Part shown: piece by piece, positions 36,625 through 49,395 of the stretch
Position numbering within the stretch: position 1 is the stretch's first letter
Layout of the letters: each line of letters opens with the position of its first letter
NCBI RefSeq assembly: GCF_030272615.1
Contig: NC_081413.1
Location: 449,606,538 to 449,670,537, forward strand
Length of the DNA: 64,000 bases
From: Cryptomeria japonica
Taxonomy: Eukaryota > Streptophyta > Pinopsida > Cupressales > Cupressaceae
Direction: 5' to 3'
Position numbers and translations under genes: made by a program
The notes under the pieces: generated by a model
Database searches by the model: none
Seen by the model: the letters and a program-made list of their open reading frames with translations, nothing else
Told to the model about the DNA's origin: nothing

Positions 36625-37986
36625 TTAGTGAGTAAAAAATAGGGGTAGGACCCCTAACTTACTTCTAAGATATTCAAAAGTGTCCTTTGGTAGTGGCTTG
36701 GTGAAGATATCAGCTATTTGCTCCTTTGTGTTAACATATTCCAACACCACTTTCTTCTCTTGAGCTTCTTCTCTAAGATAATGATATTTGATAGATATGT
36801 GCTTTGTCTTAGAGTGCATAACAAGATTCTTTGAAATATTAATGGCACTAGTATTGTTATAGAATATAGTTACTAGCTCGGTAACTTTCTCATTTATACC
36901 TTCCAACAGTTGTTTGATCCATGCAATGTTGGTACAATTCAGTGCTGCTGCAACATATTCAGCTTCGGCTATTGACTGAGAAACACATCCTTGTTTCTTG
37001 CTAAGCCAACTCACTAGTCTTTCTCCTAAGAAGAAAGCTCCTCCACTTGTGCTTTTTCTGTCATCAATGTTGCCTACCCAATCTGCATTAGTATAAACTT
37101 TTAGATCAAAATCATTTCCTCTCTAATATACTAAGCCATAATCTTCAGTGCCTTTCAAGTATCTGAAAATTCTTTTGATTGTTGTCATGTGTATTTCCTT
37201 AGGATCTGCAGAGAATCTTGCAATAATACCTACTGCATGTGCTATATCTGGCCTACTGTGAACAACATATTGCAACTTTCCAATCATAGATCAGTAAAGT
37301 GTCTCATCAACAAATGCAGATTCATCATTCTTTGATAGTTTACAGTTGGTAGTCATAGGAGTACTTACTGGTTTTGAATCCTCCATTCCAAATTTCTTCA
37401 AGATTTCCTTTATGTACTTGGATTGAGTAATGAAAATCTCATTTTTCATTTGCAGTATCTGTAAGCCTATAAAATACTTTATCTCACCGATTAATGACAT
37501 CTCAAATTCTTTGCTCATTTCATTTCCAAAGTTCTTGCATAAAGAGTCATTTCCACAAAATATAATATCATCAACAAATATGGCTGAGATTAGTATTCCA
37601 TTTTTATCATTCTTCATGTACATGTTGTTGTTCTCACTTGACCTTATAAAACCAATCTTAATCAAATAAGAGTGCAATCTCTCATACCATGCTCTAGGTG
37701 CTTGTTTCAAACCATATAAAGCTTTGTTCAATTTAAATACCTGATCTTTATTATTGTCTTCAACAAATCCTCCACGTTGTTCAATGAAAACATCTTCTTC
37801 TAATATTCCATTCAGAAATGCAGATTTGACATCCATTTGATATACCTTGAATTTTTTGAAAGCAACATATGCCAACAATGTTCTAACTCCTTCAAGTCTG
37901 GCAACAAGTGCAAAATTCTCAACATAATCAATTCCTTCTTCTTGGGTATAACCTTTGCAAACTAATCTTGCTTTGTTCTGAATGAC
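36625..37986 (-). pseudogene. pol: Copia C pol, 3' part: RT and RNase H
   Basis: The RT reading resumes after insertion D with [44 protein letters not shown] and catalytic FVDDIIFCG (about 37562-37579). A TGA at 37291 and a TAG near 37125 interrupt it. RNase H ends at 36625 with KTKHISIKYHYLREE and DIFTKPLPKDTFEYLRSKLG. Its usual CDNTSAI motif reads YNNTSAI (near 36855), so a catalytic Asp is lost. The frame is the same as in the part right of D. Confidence 0.92.
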
Positions 37987-38876
37987 TGTCGTGCCCAAAC
38001 ATTTGGGCACAAAAACGGAACAACAAATTTTTTTTTGACATCATGAGCTCGCAACATATCCTACAATTATAATAACTTTATTAGAGTTTTGTCTTATCTA
38101 GTGTGAAAATAAAATTGTTTACTAAGGTTGGGTTAATTAACCAACTCGAACGAGCGACTTAATTTGGTGGGGGATTAATCAGTGTCACAGATTAGTTAGC
38201 TAGCTAAATTACCTTAACTAAGTTGTCGAAAATAGAAACGAGGGATAAGTGGGATATCTTGATGTATTAAATCATTCCCCAACCATGCAATGATAATACT
38301 ATTAATTAATTGATGCACACGCAAATTTATTATTTAAATCCCACCGATATGGTTTAAATTTTTATAACACCATTTGCCCACTAAAACCGATATTAGGCTA
38401 AAGCCAAATTCTAATTTTCCTAACCTCTTAATTTTGGTGATTTAATAATTTCGGCCCAATCGGTCACAAAGGCTTATGGTTCATAAAATTAATTTACAAT
38501 TTCCTTTTTTTTGAATTTTTTTCCAATATACAATATAACCTAATGTCCACAATTAAATTGAAGATAATCTATTGACTAATTAAAAAAATTAATTTGATTT
38601 AGGTTATAGTTTATCCAACTATATTAACTCTTCCGCTTTTAAATCCCTCTAGATTAATTTAATTTTAATTCTCTATAAAATATAAGCATATATTAACTCA
38701 ATTATTTAAATGATCCTAATTATTAATTAAAGTTAAATTATTAAAACTTCCATTTAAAACTCCCCTCTCTAATTTTAAATTTCCCACTTAAATAAAGAAA
38801 TCCTTTATTTAAAAATGCTAACCCTAATTTAAAACTCTTTTTTTTAAATAAAGAACTCCCCTTTTCCTAAAATGCT

Positions 38877-38975
38877 AACCCTAACCCGAAATTGGGTTAG
38901 GGTTGCATTTCTATTTATTCCTATTTTATTTTATCCCCTTACAATTTTATACCCTAACCCGAAATGGGTTAGGGT
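38877..38975. repeat. Two inverted telomere-box pairs in LTR D
   Basis: At 38877-38904 AACCCTAACCC and GGGTTAGGGTT face each other across GAAATT; at 38951-38975 ACCCTAACCC and GGGTTAGGGT face each other across GAAAT. The same pairs occur in the other LTR at 48393-48420 and 48467-48491. Confidence 0.9.
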
Positions 38976-39086
38976 TTATTATACCATTTTTTTTAATTGT
39001 TTAGTGTGATTGCAGGTACGACGGATAGGGCACGGCGGAGGGTTCGAAGAGGGAAGAACGGAGGAAGGGGGGGGGTTTCCGGGTGC

Positions 39087-39323
39087 CGCTGTGCGTACAC
39101 ATAGTGGCGGCAGCACCGCCCACTGTGTGTACACACAGTGGTGGATGGCATAACCGCCACCCACTGTGTATACACACAGTGGCGGGCGCCGCTCACTATG
39201 TGTAGCACAGTGGTGGCCGTGACCGCTCCACTGTGTTACACACAGTACGGTGCCCTTCAGAACTGCCCACTGTGTCTAGCACAGTGGCTCGGCCGTGGCC
39301 ATCCACTGTGTTACACACAGTGG
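39087..39323. repeat. Array of seven near-palindromes in LTR D
   Basis: Units of about 22 bp have arms CCACTGTGT and ACACAGTGG and centres such as GTAC, ATAC, TAC and CTAGC. They lie at about 39088, 39120, 39161, 39193, 39227, 39267 and 39303. The one at 39120-39141 is a perfect 22-bp palindrome. Spacers are GC-rich. The same array is at 48623-48858. Confidence 0.92.
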
Positions 39324-39428
39324 CCCGCAGCTCGGTGCCTGTGTTTTCCCACATTTAAAAAAAAATATATTTTAATATTTTGAGGGTTTAAATTTTATAT
39401 GATGTGTTTTTTTTTTTTAAATATCAAA

Positions 39429-39479
39429 TATATATATATATATATATATATATGGTGCACATAATCATATATGAATATG

Positions 39480-39532
<53 letters not shown>

Positions 39533-39623
39533 ATATACATATAAACACTGCTATGATCCGAACATAACATATATGTATATATTTTTCTAAAGGCATCCAC
39601 AGAGTATGTTTTCAGATGCAGGA

Positions 39624-39655
<32 letters not shown>

Positions 39656-39860
39656 GATTAGGAAATCTATTCTGCATTATTTTTAACACAGCAGCATGCA
39701 ATACTTTATATATATATTTTTTGTAACAAGGATACACGGGTTTAGAATATGTTTTTTTTTTTGTTGTTGCAGAGATATATACGTACAGGGATTTATATAT
39801 ATATATATATCTATATATATAAGTGTATATATATATTTTCAATATATATATATACGTATA
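39429..39860. repeat. (TA)n microsatellites in LTR D
   Basis: Several pure TA runs (about 39429-39454, 39484-39530, 39625-39650, 39798-39860) are separated by short unique sequence. The counterpart at 48963-49440 has different run lengths. Open frames translating to Ile-Tyr repeats here are artefacts. Confidence 0.9.
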
Positions 39861-42553
39861 TATTTATAGATATATTCGATAAATGTTAAGACAATAAGGC
39901 TGGAAACCCTTATATTGTCTGAGATTCTAACATCTAAACATTCTGATCTTAGTCCTTTAACAACATTATGAATGAACTTATTCTTCTTTCCTTTCTTTTT
40001 TTTTTTACAGTCATACATCATGCCTACTTCAGCAATGTAAAATTACTAGATCCCTTCCAACTATGTCTAAACAATAAAATAACAGCAATTTAAACTATGC
40101 AAGTAAATAATGAACCTAATGCATTTCTTTTTTTCTTTTTTTTTCTAATATTGCAGTAAATAAACAAGTTAACAGACCCTCCTTTTTTTTGAGACAAGTT
40201 TTATATGTAGTCTACAGCAACATAATAGGCATCAAATTTTTAAATAAAGATTACATTGTTCACAGATTATTAATTTACAATGACCCATATATAAAATGGG
40301 TGAATAAACTAACCAGTCTTTCCATTTCTAATCTTTATACAGAGGATAAAAGAAACACCCTAAAGCTCTTTATTTACATATACATTTTCTTTTTGCTACA
40401 AATCATAAAGTTACATTTTCTTTCTTTGCTTTTCTGCATTTAAAAAGAAATCTGAATCTAAATAGAAATATCTACAACCAAACAAATCTGCAACTCGTAG
40501 TCTTTTTCCCAAGCCACCTGCATGTAAAATTTAGGACTGTGACCATGGGATGCTCACCTCCCAGCCTAGGCTTACCAGAAGCCACCCCCGAGCTTGGAGA
40601 ATCAAGACCTAGACGGGGTAACAACCAAGCAATACAACAAGCAAAAGGGAATAGAAATCAACACAACAAACACATCCCTTCCCAAGCTGAAACTCCATCA
40701 CAAAATGTGATGCCTTACTAGGGTGGAAGTGGACCAAGTACCCTAGGGGAGAAATCTACTAAATAAAACTTACAGCCAACTCATGGCACCCATGAATGCA
40801 TAACCAGAATTCATCCTTAATCCCTACACCCTTATGACCCCCCAAAAGGCAACCATGCCATATTTGCACCCTTTATGACCCCCAAGTAGAAATAACACAA
40901 AAGAAAGCAGCAAGGGTCTCATGGACAGACCCTTGAGATCACTCTCAAAATGAGAGCCTCTCACCCTAAGGGCTGTCATACTCCTTCCACCCCCAAGACC
41001 ATCTTTCCTCCCATGGAAAAGAGGGTCTTGAACATTTCCCAAACACAACATTACATAAAACAACAATAAACAAGAAACACATAATTTTTTTTTACAATTA
41101 CAACACAAACAAAGAGTTACAACAATTTCCATTCAAACAATCCATTGCATTTTTACATTTTTACAAGAGGGGAAAAGATAACACCAACCTTGACCTGCCA
41201 AGGGAAAATCTAAGGGAAAGCTTGATGAAGAGCTGCCCAATCCTTTAATTCTTTTCTGCAATTCCTTAGCCCCCCCAGATCTGCTATCCTAAAACTGATT
41301 TTCTTTTCAAAAATTTTCAAAAATCTCCAAGGATGGAGAGTGGGTAATAGCTCACTAAGCTTCCATTCTTAGCCTAAGAAGGCCTCTCTCACTCCTTCCA
41401 ACCTCTTGGATAGAGTGAGGGATCCCCCATTGGGTTGGTCTTCCCTAGGTCTTACACACTCCCTAACCTAGGTACCTAGAGAAGGGAAATGGAATGGGGA
41501 AGAGGGATTACTCCCTTCAAGAAGGTTATCCTACCAAGGAGGGCACTCCTATAGATGGAATTCGTCCATCTTGGGAAAACCACTTTTTTGGGTGGTTAAA
41601 CAAGTCCTAAGGGAGAGACACATGGCCAATTTTGGCCTTCACCCATAGGTACCCCATGAGGCCTAATAAAAAAGCTCTAAAATTGACTCTAAGAGTTGAT
41701 TTGACCCTCAGAAAGTCCACCTGAAGTTAACCTACGGGTCAACTCTCAGTTGACCCTCCTTGTGGCTCACTAACCTAGGTTTCTTGGTTCCTTCAAGGAT
41801 AATTAGGAGATAAAACAATTAACAAAAATAAAACTTTCCAAAATGGTGACCAGACAATTTGCCAACACAACATACTACATAGGTGTCAAGTGACACTACA
41901 ACATAATTCCACATCACAATTACATACATGGCAATTGTCCCTAAAACAATTTAAACAATTCAATAAATAAAATTTACACTCATGCAACATTTTACATTTA
42001 CGAATAAAATACAATACATACCGGGTGTTGTCTCTCCAAATAGACAACCCTTGGTTTTACTAACGCACATAGGCCTAGGCTTGATTCTTCATAATATTTC
42101 CATGGTCACATGGATAATTTCCTGCACATCTCAATTTAAACATTAGTTCTTCCCAAATAGCCTCATATAATATATAACACATAATCAGAATACAATACAT
42201 TCATTCTGCAAAGACTTGTCATTATAAAATACGATTTGTCACAAATCAAAGCAATTCATCATAATCCTCAAAATTTGATCCATCTACAAGATATGCAAAC
42301 ATATTTCTAACATTATAACAAATCCTAAAATTCAGACAATAACCTACATCATCACAATATTACCCTAATCTAGAATCATATAATATTCTATAATCCACAA
42401 GGCATAGAAATGAAGCATCCATATATATCAATGTTACCAAAATCGTGGGACCATGTAAAGTTCTCTATCCATAGTGTGTCAAAACTAGCATCCAAAATAG
42501 TTCCAAAATGAAAATAGCTGAAGAGATAGAATGGGTTGGGGTAGGGCCACACA

Positions 42554-42563
42554 CCCTCCCCCT
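42554..42563 (-). promoter_or_regulatory. Polypurine tract of D
   Basis: On the minus strand GAGGGGGAGGG follows the pol stop codon directly and runs into the 3' LTR. Confidence 0.8.
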
Positions 42564-45500
42564 CTAGTCATGAACGTCCTCCTGGAGTTCATCAAAAAGA
42601 TGAGGGTACTGTGATCTCATACGTGCTGCATCCTCCCATGAAGCTGTAACCTCATCATAGCATTCCCACTGGACCCTAACCTAGTCCAGCTCTCGACCTC
42701 GAAGGGCCAATGTCCAGCGAGCCAAAATGCGAATGGGCTCCAAGGCTAGCTGCCCGTCCGACTCCACCTGCAAGGCATCCCAATCTAAAATATGAGACTC
42801 ATCATAGATATATTTTCTCAAAACTGACACATGAAACACATTGTGGATGCGTGACAGGATAGGTGGCAAAGCTAGGTGATAAGCAACTAGTCCTATTCTC
42901 TCAAGGATCTCAAACGGTCCGACAAAGTGAGGTGCGAGCTTAGAACCCTTTCCATAGCGGATCGGACTCTTATGCGGTCGCACTCTCAGAAAAACTCTGT
43001 CCCCAACCATGTAACTCCGGTCTATCCTCTTTGCATCTGCATATTTCTTCTGCCTATCCTGTGCCTCTCTAAGGCGCTGTCTAATCAAAATTACCTGCTG
43101 CTCCATATCACGGACCATCTCAGGGCCTATGGCCACTCTATCCTTAATATGGTCCCAACTCAATGGCGTCCTGCATGGTCTGCCGTACAAAGCCTGAAAA
43201 GGTGGCATCCCCAAAGAAGTGTGATGCCCATTATTATAGGCAAATTCTACTAAATGCAGGTACTCCTCCCATCGGGTCTGATGATCCATGACGTACATGT
43301 GGAGCATATCCTCTAACATTTGGTTAACCCACTCTGTCTATCCATTTGTCTCTGGATGATAGGCTATGCTGAAGTTGAGCTTGGTGCCCAATGCTGCCTG
43401 TAATGCCTTCCAAAAGGAAGAAGTAAAGAGAGAATCCCTATCAGAAATAATCTTGCATGGGACACCATGAAGCCTAACAATGTCTCGCAAGAACACCTGT
43501 GCCACTGCTGGAGCTATGAAGGTAGTTCGGACTAGTGAGAAGTGGGCTACTTTGGTCAATTTGTCAACTGTCACCAAGATAGCATCATGGCGACGAGATG
43601 ACATAGGAAGACCAATGATGAAATCCATGGATATAGTATCCCACTTCCACTCTAGTATAGCATGGGACTGGAGTAACCCACCTGGATGGCGGTGCTCCGC
43701 CTTGACTCTCTGACACTCAAGGCATCGGGCTACCAACTCGGCAATAAGCTGCCACATTCTTGGCCAATGGTACAATAGCCTCAAGTCAGCATGCATCTTC
43801 TTAACCCCGGGATGCACTGCATAAGGAGCTCTATGAGCCTCCATGATAATGAAATCTTGCAATCCCCTAGGAGAGGGTACATAGATGCGCCCTCTATGGC
43901 GTAATAAACCATCGGACTCTAAAGAGTAGTCCACAAACTTCCCCTCCAGGGCCTCTTGATTACGGATCCTTTGACAAACCTCTAGATACCAATCATCCTC
44001 CGGCAATCGCTGCAAAATACGGTCTCTCAAATCTGTGATCATGGATATGGTGTAAACCTCATGCGGTCTCCTACTTAGGGCATCTGCGACCACATTCTCC
44101 TTTCCTTTGATGTAGTGAACATCAAAATCATACTCACAAAGGAAGTCCATCCATCTCCTCTGACGTGCATTAAGGTTAGGCTGGGTGAAGATGTATTGCA
44201 AACTCTGATGGTCTGAGTGAAGCTCGAAGTGATTACCTAAAAGGAAGTGTCTCCACCTCACAAGTGCATGTACAACCGCTGCAAGCTCTAGGTCGTGCGT
44301 AGGGTAGTTAAGCTCATGAGTCTTAAGTTTCCTAGACGCGTATGCTATAACCCTACCTTCCTGCATAAGAACTGCTCCCAATCCATCTAAGGAAGCATCT
44401 GTGCATACCATGAAGTCGACCGTGGGGTCTGGCACAATAAGAATAGGTGCACTAGTAAGTGCCCTTTTTAGATCCTGAAAAGCCCTCTCACACTTCTCTG
44501 TCCACTCGAATTTCTTCGATTTTCGCTGGAGGGATGTGATGGGGTGTGCAACTCTGGAAAATCCCTCCACAAAATGCCTGTAGTATCCTGCTAGGCCCAT
44601 GAAGCTCTTGACCTCTATCACACTGGTGGGCGCCGGCCAATCCATAATGGCTCTAATCTTTGATGGGTCAACTGAGATCCCATCACCGGATATAACATGC
44701 CCTAGGTACTTGACCTCGGATCTAAAGAAAGCACACTTCGACAAACTGTCGAACAACTGGTTGTCCCTCAAACACTGCAAAACCTACCTCAAATGCTCCT
44801 CATGCTCCTGCTCATTTCGGGAATAGATCAATATGTCGTCGAGGAACACTATCACAAATCGGTCGAGGAAGGTGTAGAATACCCCATTCATGAGACTCAT
44901 GAATACAACTGGAGCATTCATAAGACCGAATGGGACCACAGTGAACTCATAGTGGCCATATCTGGTGCGAAACGCGGTCTTGTGGATATCACTTTCCACA
45001 ATCCTCAACTGATGATATCCTGACTTCAGGTCTATTTTGGAAAATACTTTAGCACCCTGAAGCTGATCAAACAAGTCATCGATCCTCGGCAAGGGATAGC
45101 CGTTCTTGATGGTTACTTTATTCAGTTGCCTGTAATCCATGCATAACCGAAGGGATCCGTCTTTCTTCTTCATGAAGATGACTGGTGCACACCAAGGGGA
45201 GACGCTAGGACGGATGTGACCCTTCTCTAAGAGTTCCTCTAGCTACATCTTGAGCTCATTAAGCTCATGAGTGGTCATCCTATAAGGTGTTCTCGAAACT
45301 GGCTCCGCTCCTGGTACCAAATCTATGTGGAAGTCAATCTCCCTGCTAGGCGGCATACCGGGTAGCCCAGCTGGAAACATGTCTGCAAATGCCTCAAGGA
45401 TGGGATGGTCATCTATAGAAGGTTCCTTCTCATTTTCTTCCTCTCGGTCACTGATCATGATAGCAAAAAACTGGCATCCCTTTCGCATGCTCCGCTTAAG

Positions 45501-45929
45501 CTGCATAGCGGATATCATACGAAGAGACACAGGTCTCTGAATCCCAGTGATTATTATGGGAGCACCATGATCATCCTCACACTCAATCTTTTTCTAGCGA
45601 CAATCCATCTTGGCTCTGTGGGCATAAAGCCAATCCATGCCAAGTACGACGCCATAAGATCCAAGTGGCATAACTCTAAGGTCGACTAAGGTGGTGGTAT
45701 TGCCAATCTGGAGCGCACATCCCCTAACCTCTGAATCAACTGACACTCTAGCCCCTGAAGCTAACTCCACTTCCCAGCTGACACTTTGCCTTACTGCCAC
45801 TAGCCCGCAACGCTCCACAACCAATGGAGATATAAAGGAGTTAGTCGCTCTTGAGTCAAATAATATAGAAATACTACTACCTCTGATCTTACCTGCAGCC
45901 TCGATGACTGTGGCCTGGTGCTCTGCCTA
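42564..45929 (-). pseudogene. pol: D pol: protease, RT, RNase H, integrase, chromodomain
   Basis: All in one minus-strand frame. Protease near 45850 reads ILFDSRATNSFIS, with Arg replacing the active-site Gly (45849-45851). RT (about 45530-44700) has [20 protein letters not shown] and FLDDILIYS (44835-44846). RNase H follows with [15 protein letters not shown] and LSDHQSLQY-type motifs. Integrase has an HHCC domain (about 43690-43830), Asp in MDFIIGLP, Asp in SDRDSLF and Glu in TEWVNQ, all kept, then the GPY/F region VGPFEILERIG. The C-terminus (about 42760-42570) is chromodomain-like (RVQWECYDEVTASWED), ending at 42564. Stops at 45594, 45243, 44784, 43338 and 42681 are all TAG. Confidence 0.93.
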
Positions 45930-47330
45930 GCGGTTGTCAACCGCTGCGAAGACTTTATGGGACTTGCCCATATCCCCAACTGTAGGCTCTGATGTTGCCA
46001 TTCTCTGATTTCCTATCATCTGACCCTATGGACACTCTCTCGCCATGTGCCCCATGGCTCCACACATGAAGCAAGCACCGCGTGCCTGGAACTGTGCACC
46101 CTGCGGCCTGGAAAAAGGATGCCCACCTGTCCGGCAAGAACCACTGTACCCACCCCTAGAGGACTGTTGAGCCCGTGCTGGGGGTGTGTATGTACCCTGT
46201 TCTCTCTGGTCATGCCTGGGGCCCTATGACTACCACTGCTTGGGCTTGGAGCCCTGCTGTCCTTGAGGGAGCCTCTATCTCTGACTCTGTTGTGACTGCT
46301 ACGGAGGAGGGAGTTTATAGGACCCCGAAACATTTCTGTGGTTGCCTTTCCAATGGGGTTTCTGAAACCTGGAAGACTGGGTTGCTGGGTTTCGGTTCTG
46401 GAACCGATCCCTCATGTCCTGAGTCTTGATCTAAATCTCCTCGGCTATAAGGGCCTTCTCTACGGCAACCCGAAGGCTCCCTGGAGCGGCCATCCTCACT
46501 GGTCCTGCTATCCCAGCATTAAGTCCCCTAACAAATCGATTGACAAGCAGCTTCTCGTCCTTCAGGTAATCTACATAAGGTAGGAGCTCAATAAACTTAC
46601 TCTCGTACTGGGTCACTGAGAGACCCTTCTGCTGGAGGTCATGGAACTCATCGATCCTACGCTGCCTGAAGTGCTCTGACAAGTACCTCTCTCTGAACCT
46701 CTCTGTGAAGATTTCCCATGTGATGGTATCTACAGTGAGCCCGCACTTGAATTCCTCCTGCTTCCACCATGTGGACGCTGTCGATCTCAGAAGGTGGACT
46801 GCAACTCGTGCCTTCAGATTGCTTTCATAAGATTGCAATGGGAAGCACCGATCTAGGCTCAAAAGCCATGCCTCAGTCTCTACCCCGTCAGTAGTTCCTC
46901 GAAAAGATGGTGGCTGGAGGCGCAAAACCTCTCTAATCAGGTCTCTTGGTTCCTGACGTGTTCTCTCAAAGTACACAGGTGCTGCTACTCGAGGTGGTTC
47001 GGGCAGGTGAATGGACTTCGGCTCATGCTCTGCCTCACCCTCTATGGAATTAGGAGGTGGACTCCTACTTCATTCCCTCTCTACTGACCTATGACTCCCT
47101 GAGTTTTGATTGTCTGCATTACGGTCCACTGCTAGAAGCCTATCTTGCACGATCCTAATCAAGTTCTGAAGAGCTAGCAAGATGTCTCGGTTAGGGTCAA
47201 CCAGTGGTTCAGGAGGTACTTCCGGGTTCCCTTCCGGAACCGGTTCCTCCCTAGCAACATCCTCGCGTGCCATACGTGTACGCTTAGGACCCTTTCCGCG
47301 CTTGCGAGCTTGTCGCATAGTCGGAGGCAT
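45930..47330 (-). pseudogene. gag: D gag with zinc knuckle
   Basis: The ATG at 47330 gives a basic start, MPPTMRQARKRGKGPKRTRM. The capsid core (46976-46431) includes AWLLSLDRCFPLQSY and FRERYLSEHFRQRRIDEFHDLQQKG, typical of chromovirus gag. A canonical CCHC knuckle CFMCGAMGHMAREC lies at about 46030-46075. Stops include TGA at 47070, TAG at 46431, a cluster of TAG between 46310 and 46220, and TAG at 46026. Gag would form the particle and package the RNA. Confidence 0.88.
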
Positions 47331-47487
47331 CCTAATGAGAAAACAAAAATAAAATAAATAAACAATTAATTAAATAGTTTAATTTTCATATATTTATATT
47401 TTCATTTTCTTTTTAAGAAAATATTTGATTAATTTAGATAATTAAACCGAAACGTAATGGAGAAAGGTTCCTAGTGTCGGAAACCTT
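47331..47487 (-). other. D 5' leader
   Basis: A/T-rich noncoding sequence between the primer site and the gag ATG. No feature is seen. Confidence 0.5.
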
Positions 47488-47499
47488 GCTCTGATACCA
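47488..47499 (-). promoter_or_regulatory. Primer-binding site of D
   Basis: The reverse complement reads TTGGTATCAGAGCAA, matching the initiator-Met site TGGTATCAGAGC exactly, next to the LTR end at 47503. Confidence 0.9.
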
Positions 47500-47502
47500 A
47501 AG

Positions 47503-48960
47503 TGTCGTGCCCAAACTTTTGGGCACAAAAACGGAACAACAAATTTTTTTTTGACATCATGAACTCGCAACATATCCTACAATTATAATAACTTTATTAG
47601 AGTTTTGTCTTATCTAGTGTGAAAATAAAATTGTTTACTGAGGTTGGGTTAATTAACCAACTCGAACGAGCGACTTAATTTGGCGGGGGATTAATCAGTG
47701 TCACAGATTAGTTAGCTAGCTTAATTACCTTAACTAAGTTGTCGAAAATAGAAACGAGGGATAAGTGGGATATCTTGATGTATTAAATCATTCCCCAACC
47801 ATGCAATGATAATACTATTAATTAATTGATGCACACGCAAATTTATTATTTAAATCCCACCGATATGGTTTAAATTTTTATAACACCATTTGCCCACTAA
47901 AACCGATATTAGGCTAAAGCCAAATTCTAATTTTCCTAACCTCTTAATTTTGGTGATTTAATAATTTCGGCCCAATCGGTCACAAAGGCTTATGGTTCAT
48001 AAAATTAATTTACAATTTCCTTTTTTTTGAATTTTTTCCCAATATACAATATAACCTAATGTCCACAATTAAATTGAAGATAATCTATTGACTAATTAAA
48101 CAAATTAATTTGATTTAGGTTATAGTTTATCCAACTATATTAACTCTTCCCCTTTTAAATCCCTCTAGATTAATTTAATTTTAATTCTCTATAGAATATA
48201 AGCATATATTAACTCAATTATTTAAATGATCCTAATTATTAATTAAAGTTAAATTATTAAAACTTCCATTTAAAACTCCCCTCTCTAATTTTAAATTTCC
48301 CATTTAAATAAAGAAATCCTTTATTTAAAAATGCTAACCCTAATTTAAAACTCTTTTTTTAAAATAAAGAACTCCCCTTTTCCTAAAATGATAACCCTAA
48401 CCCGAAATTGGGTTAGGGTTGCATTTCTATTTATTCCTATTTTATTTTATCTCCTTACAATTTTATACCCTAACCCGAAATGGGTTAGGGTTTATTATAC
48501 CATTTTTTTATTGTTTAGTGTGATTGCAGGTACGGCGGATAGGGCACGGCGGAGGGTTCGAAGAGGGAAGAATGGAGGAAGTGCGCGGGGGGGGGGGGGG
48601 GGGGGGGGTGTTTCCGGGCGCTGCTGTGCATACACACAGTGGCGGCAGCGCCACCCACTGTGTGTACACATAGTGGCAGACGGCATAACTGCCGCCCACT
48701 GTGTATACACACAGTGGCGGGCGCCGCTCACTATGCGTAGCACTGTGGCGGCCGCGATCGCTCCACTGTGTTACACACAGTGCGGTGCCCTTCGACGCTG
48801 CCCACTGTGTGTAGCACAGTGGCTCCGCCATGGCCGTCCACTGTGTTACACACAGTGGCTAGCGACTCGGTGCCCGTGTTTTCCCACATTTTTTTTTAAA
48901 AATATTTTAATATTTGGAGGGTTTAAATTTTATATGATGTGTTTTTTTTTTTTTAAATAT

Positions 48961-48997
<37 letters not shown>

Positions 48998-49141
48998 TGC
49001 ACATAATCATATATGAATATGTATATATATATATATATATATTTGTATATATATATTTATATATACATATAAACACTGCTATGATCCGAACATAACATAT
49101 ATGTATATATTTTTCTAAAGGCATCCACAGAGTATGTTTTC

Positions 49142-49183
<42 letters not shown>

Positions 49184-49345
49184 GATTAGGAAGTCTTTTC
49201 TGCAATATTTTTAACACAGCAGCATGCAATACTTTATATATATATTTTTTGTAACAGGGATACACAGGTTCAAAATATGTTTTTTTTTTTGTTGTTGCAG
49301 AGATATATATGTACAGGGATTTATATATATATATATATATATATA

Positions 49346-49395
<50 letters not shown>

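Larger units (their letters stand above)
37987..42553 (-). mobile_element. 3' LTR of chromovirus D
   Basis: 4567 bp, TGTCGTGCCCAAAC to GGGCCACACA. The first bases hold a small inverted repeat (GTGCCCAAAC...GTTTGGGCAC type). It contains inverted telomere-box pairs (38877-38975), a GC-rich palindrome array (39087-39323), (TA)n runs (39429-39860) and then unique sequence with no convincing gene. Small ORFs such as 40539-40721 occur identically in both LTRs and are not taken as genes. Confidence 0.93.

Noticed and set aside
39087-39323. Possible CRISPR array
   Set aside because: Units are palindromes with variable centres and short GC-rich spacers, in a plant LTR, with no constant repeat of 24-40 bp and no cas genes.
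39138-39383. Open frame with repeated Val-Tyr-Thr-Gln-Trp units, also in 48388-49095
   Set aside because: It is a by-product of the palindrome array, which reads open in several frames on both strands; no start context or conservation supports a protein.
39612-39842. Open frames encoding Ile-Tyr repeats (also 48388-49095 and 49211-49543)
   Set aside because: They are translations of (TA)n microsatellites inside LTR D.
40539-40721. 60-codon open frame identical at 50109-50291, and a 102-codon frame at 40824-41132 and 50394-50702
   Set aside because: Both are in the duplicated LTRs of D; identity reflects LTR youth, and neither shows a recognisable domain.
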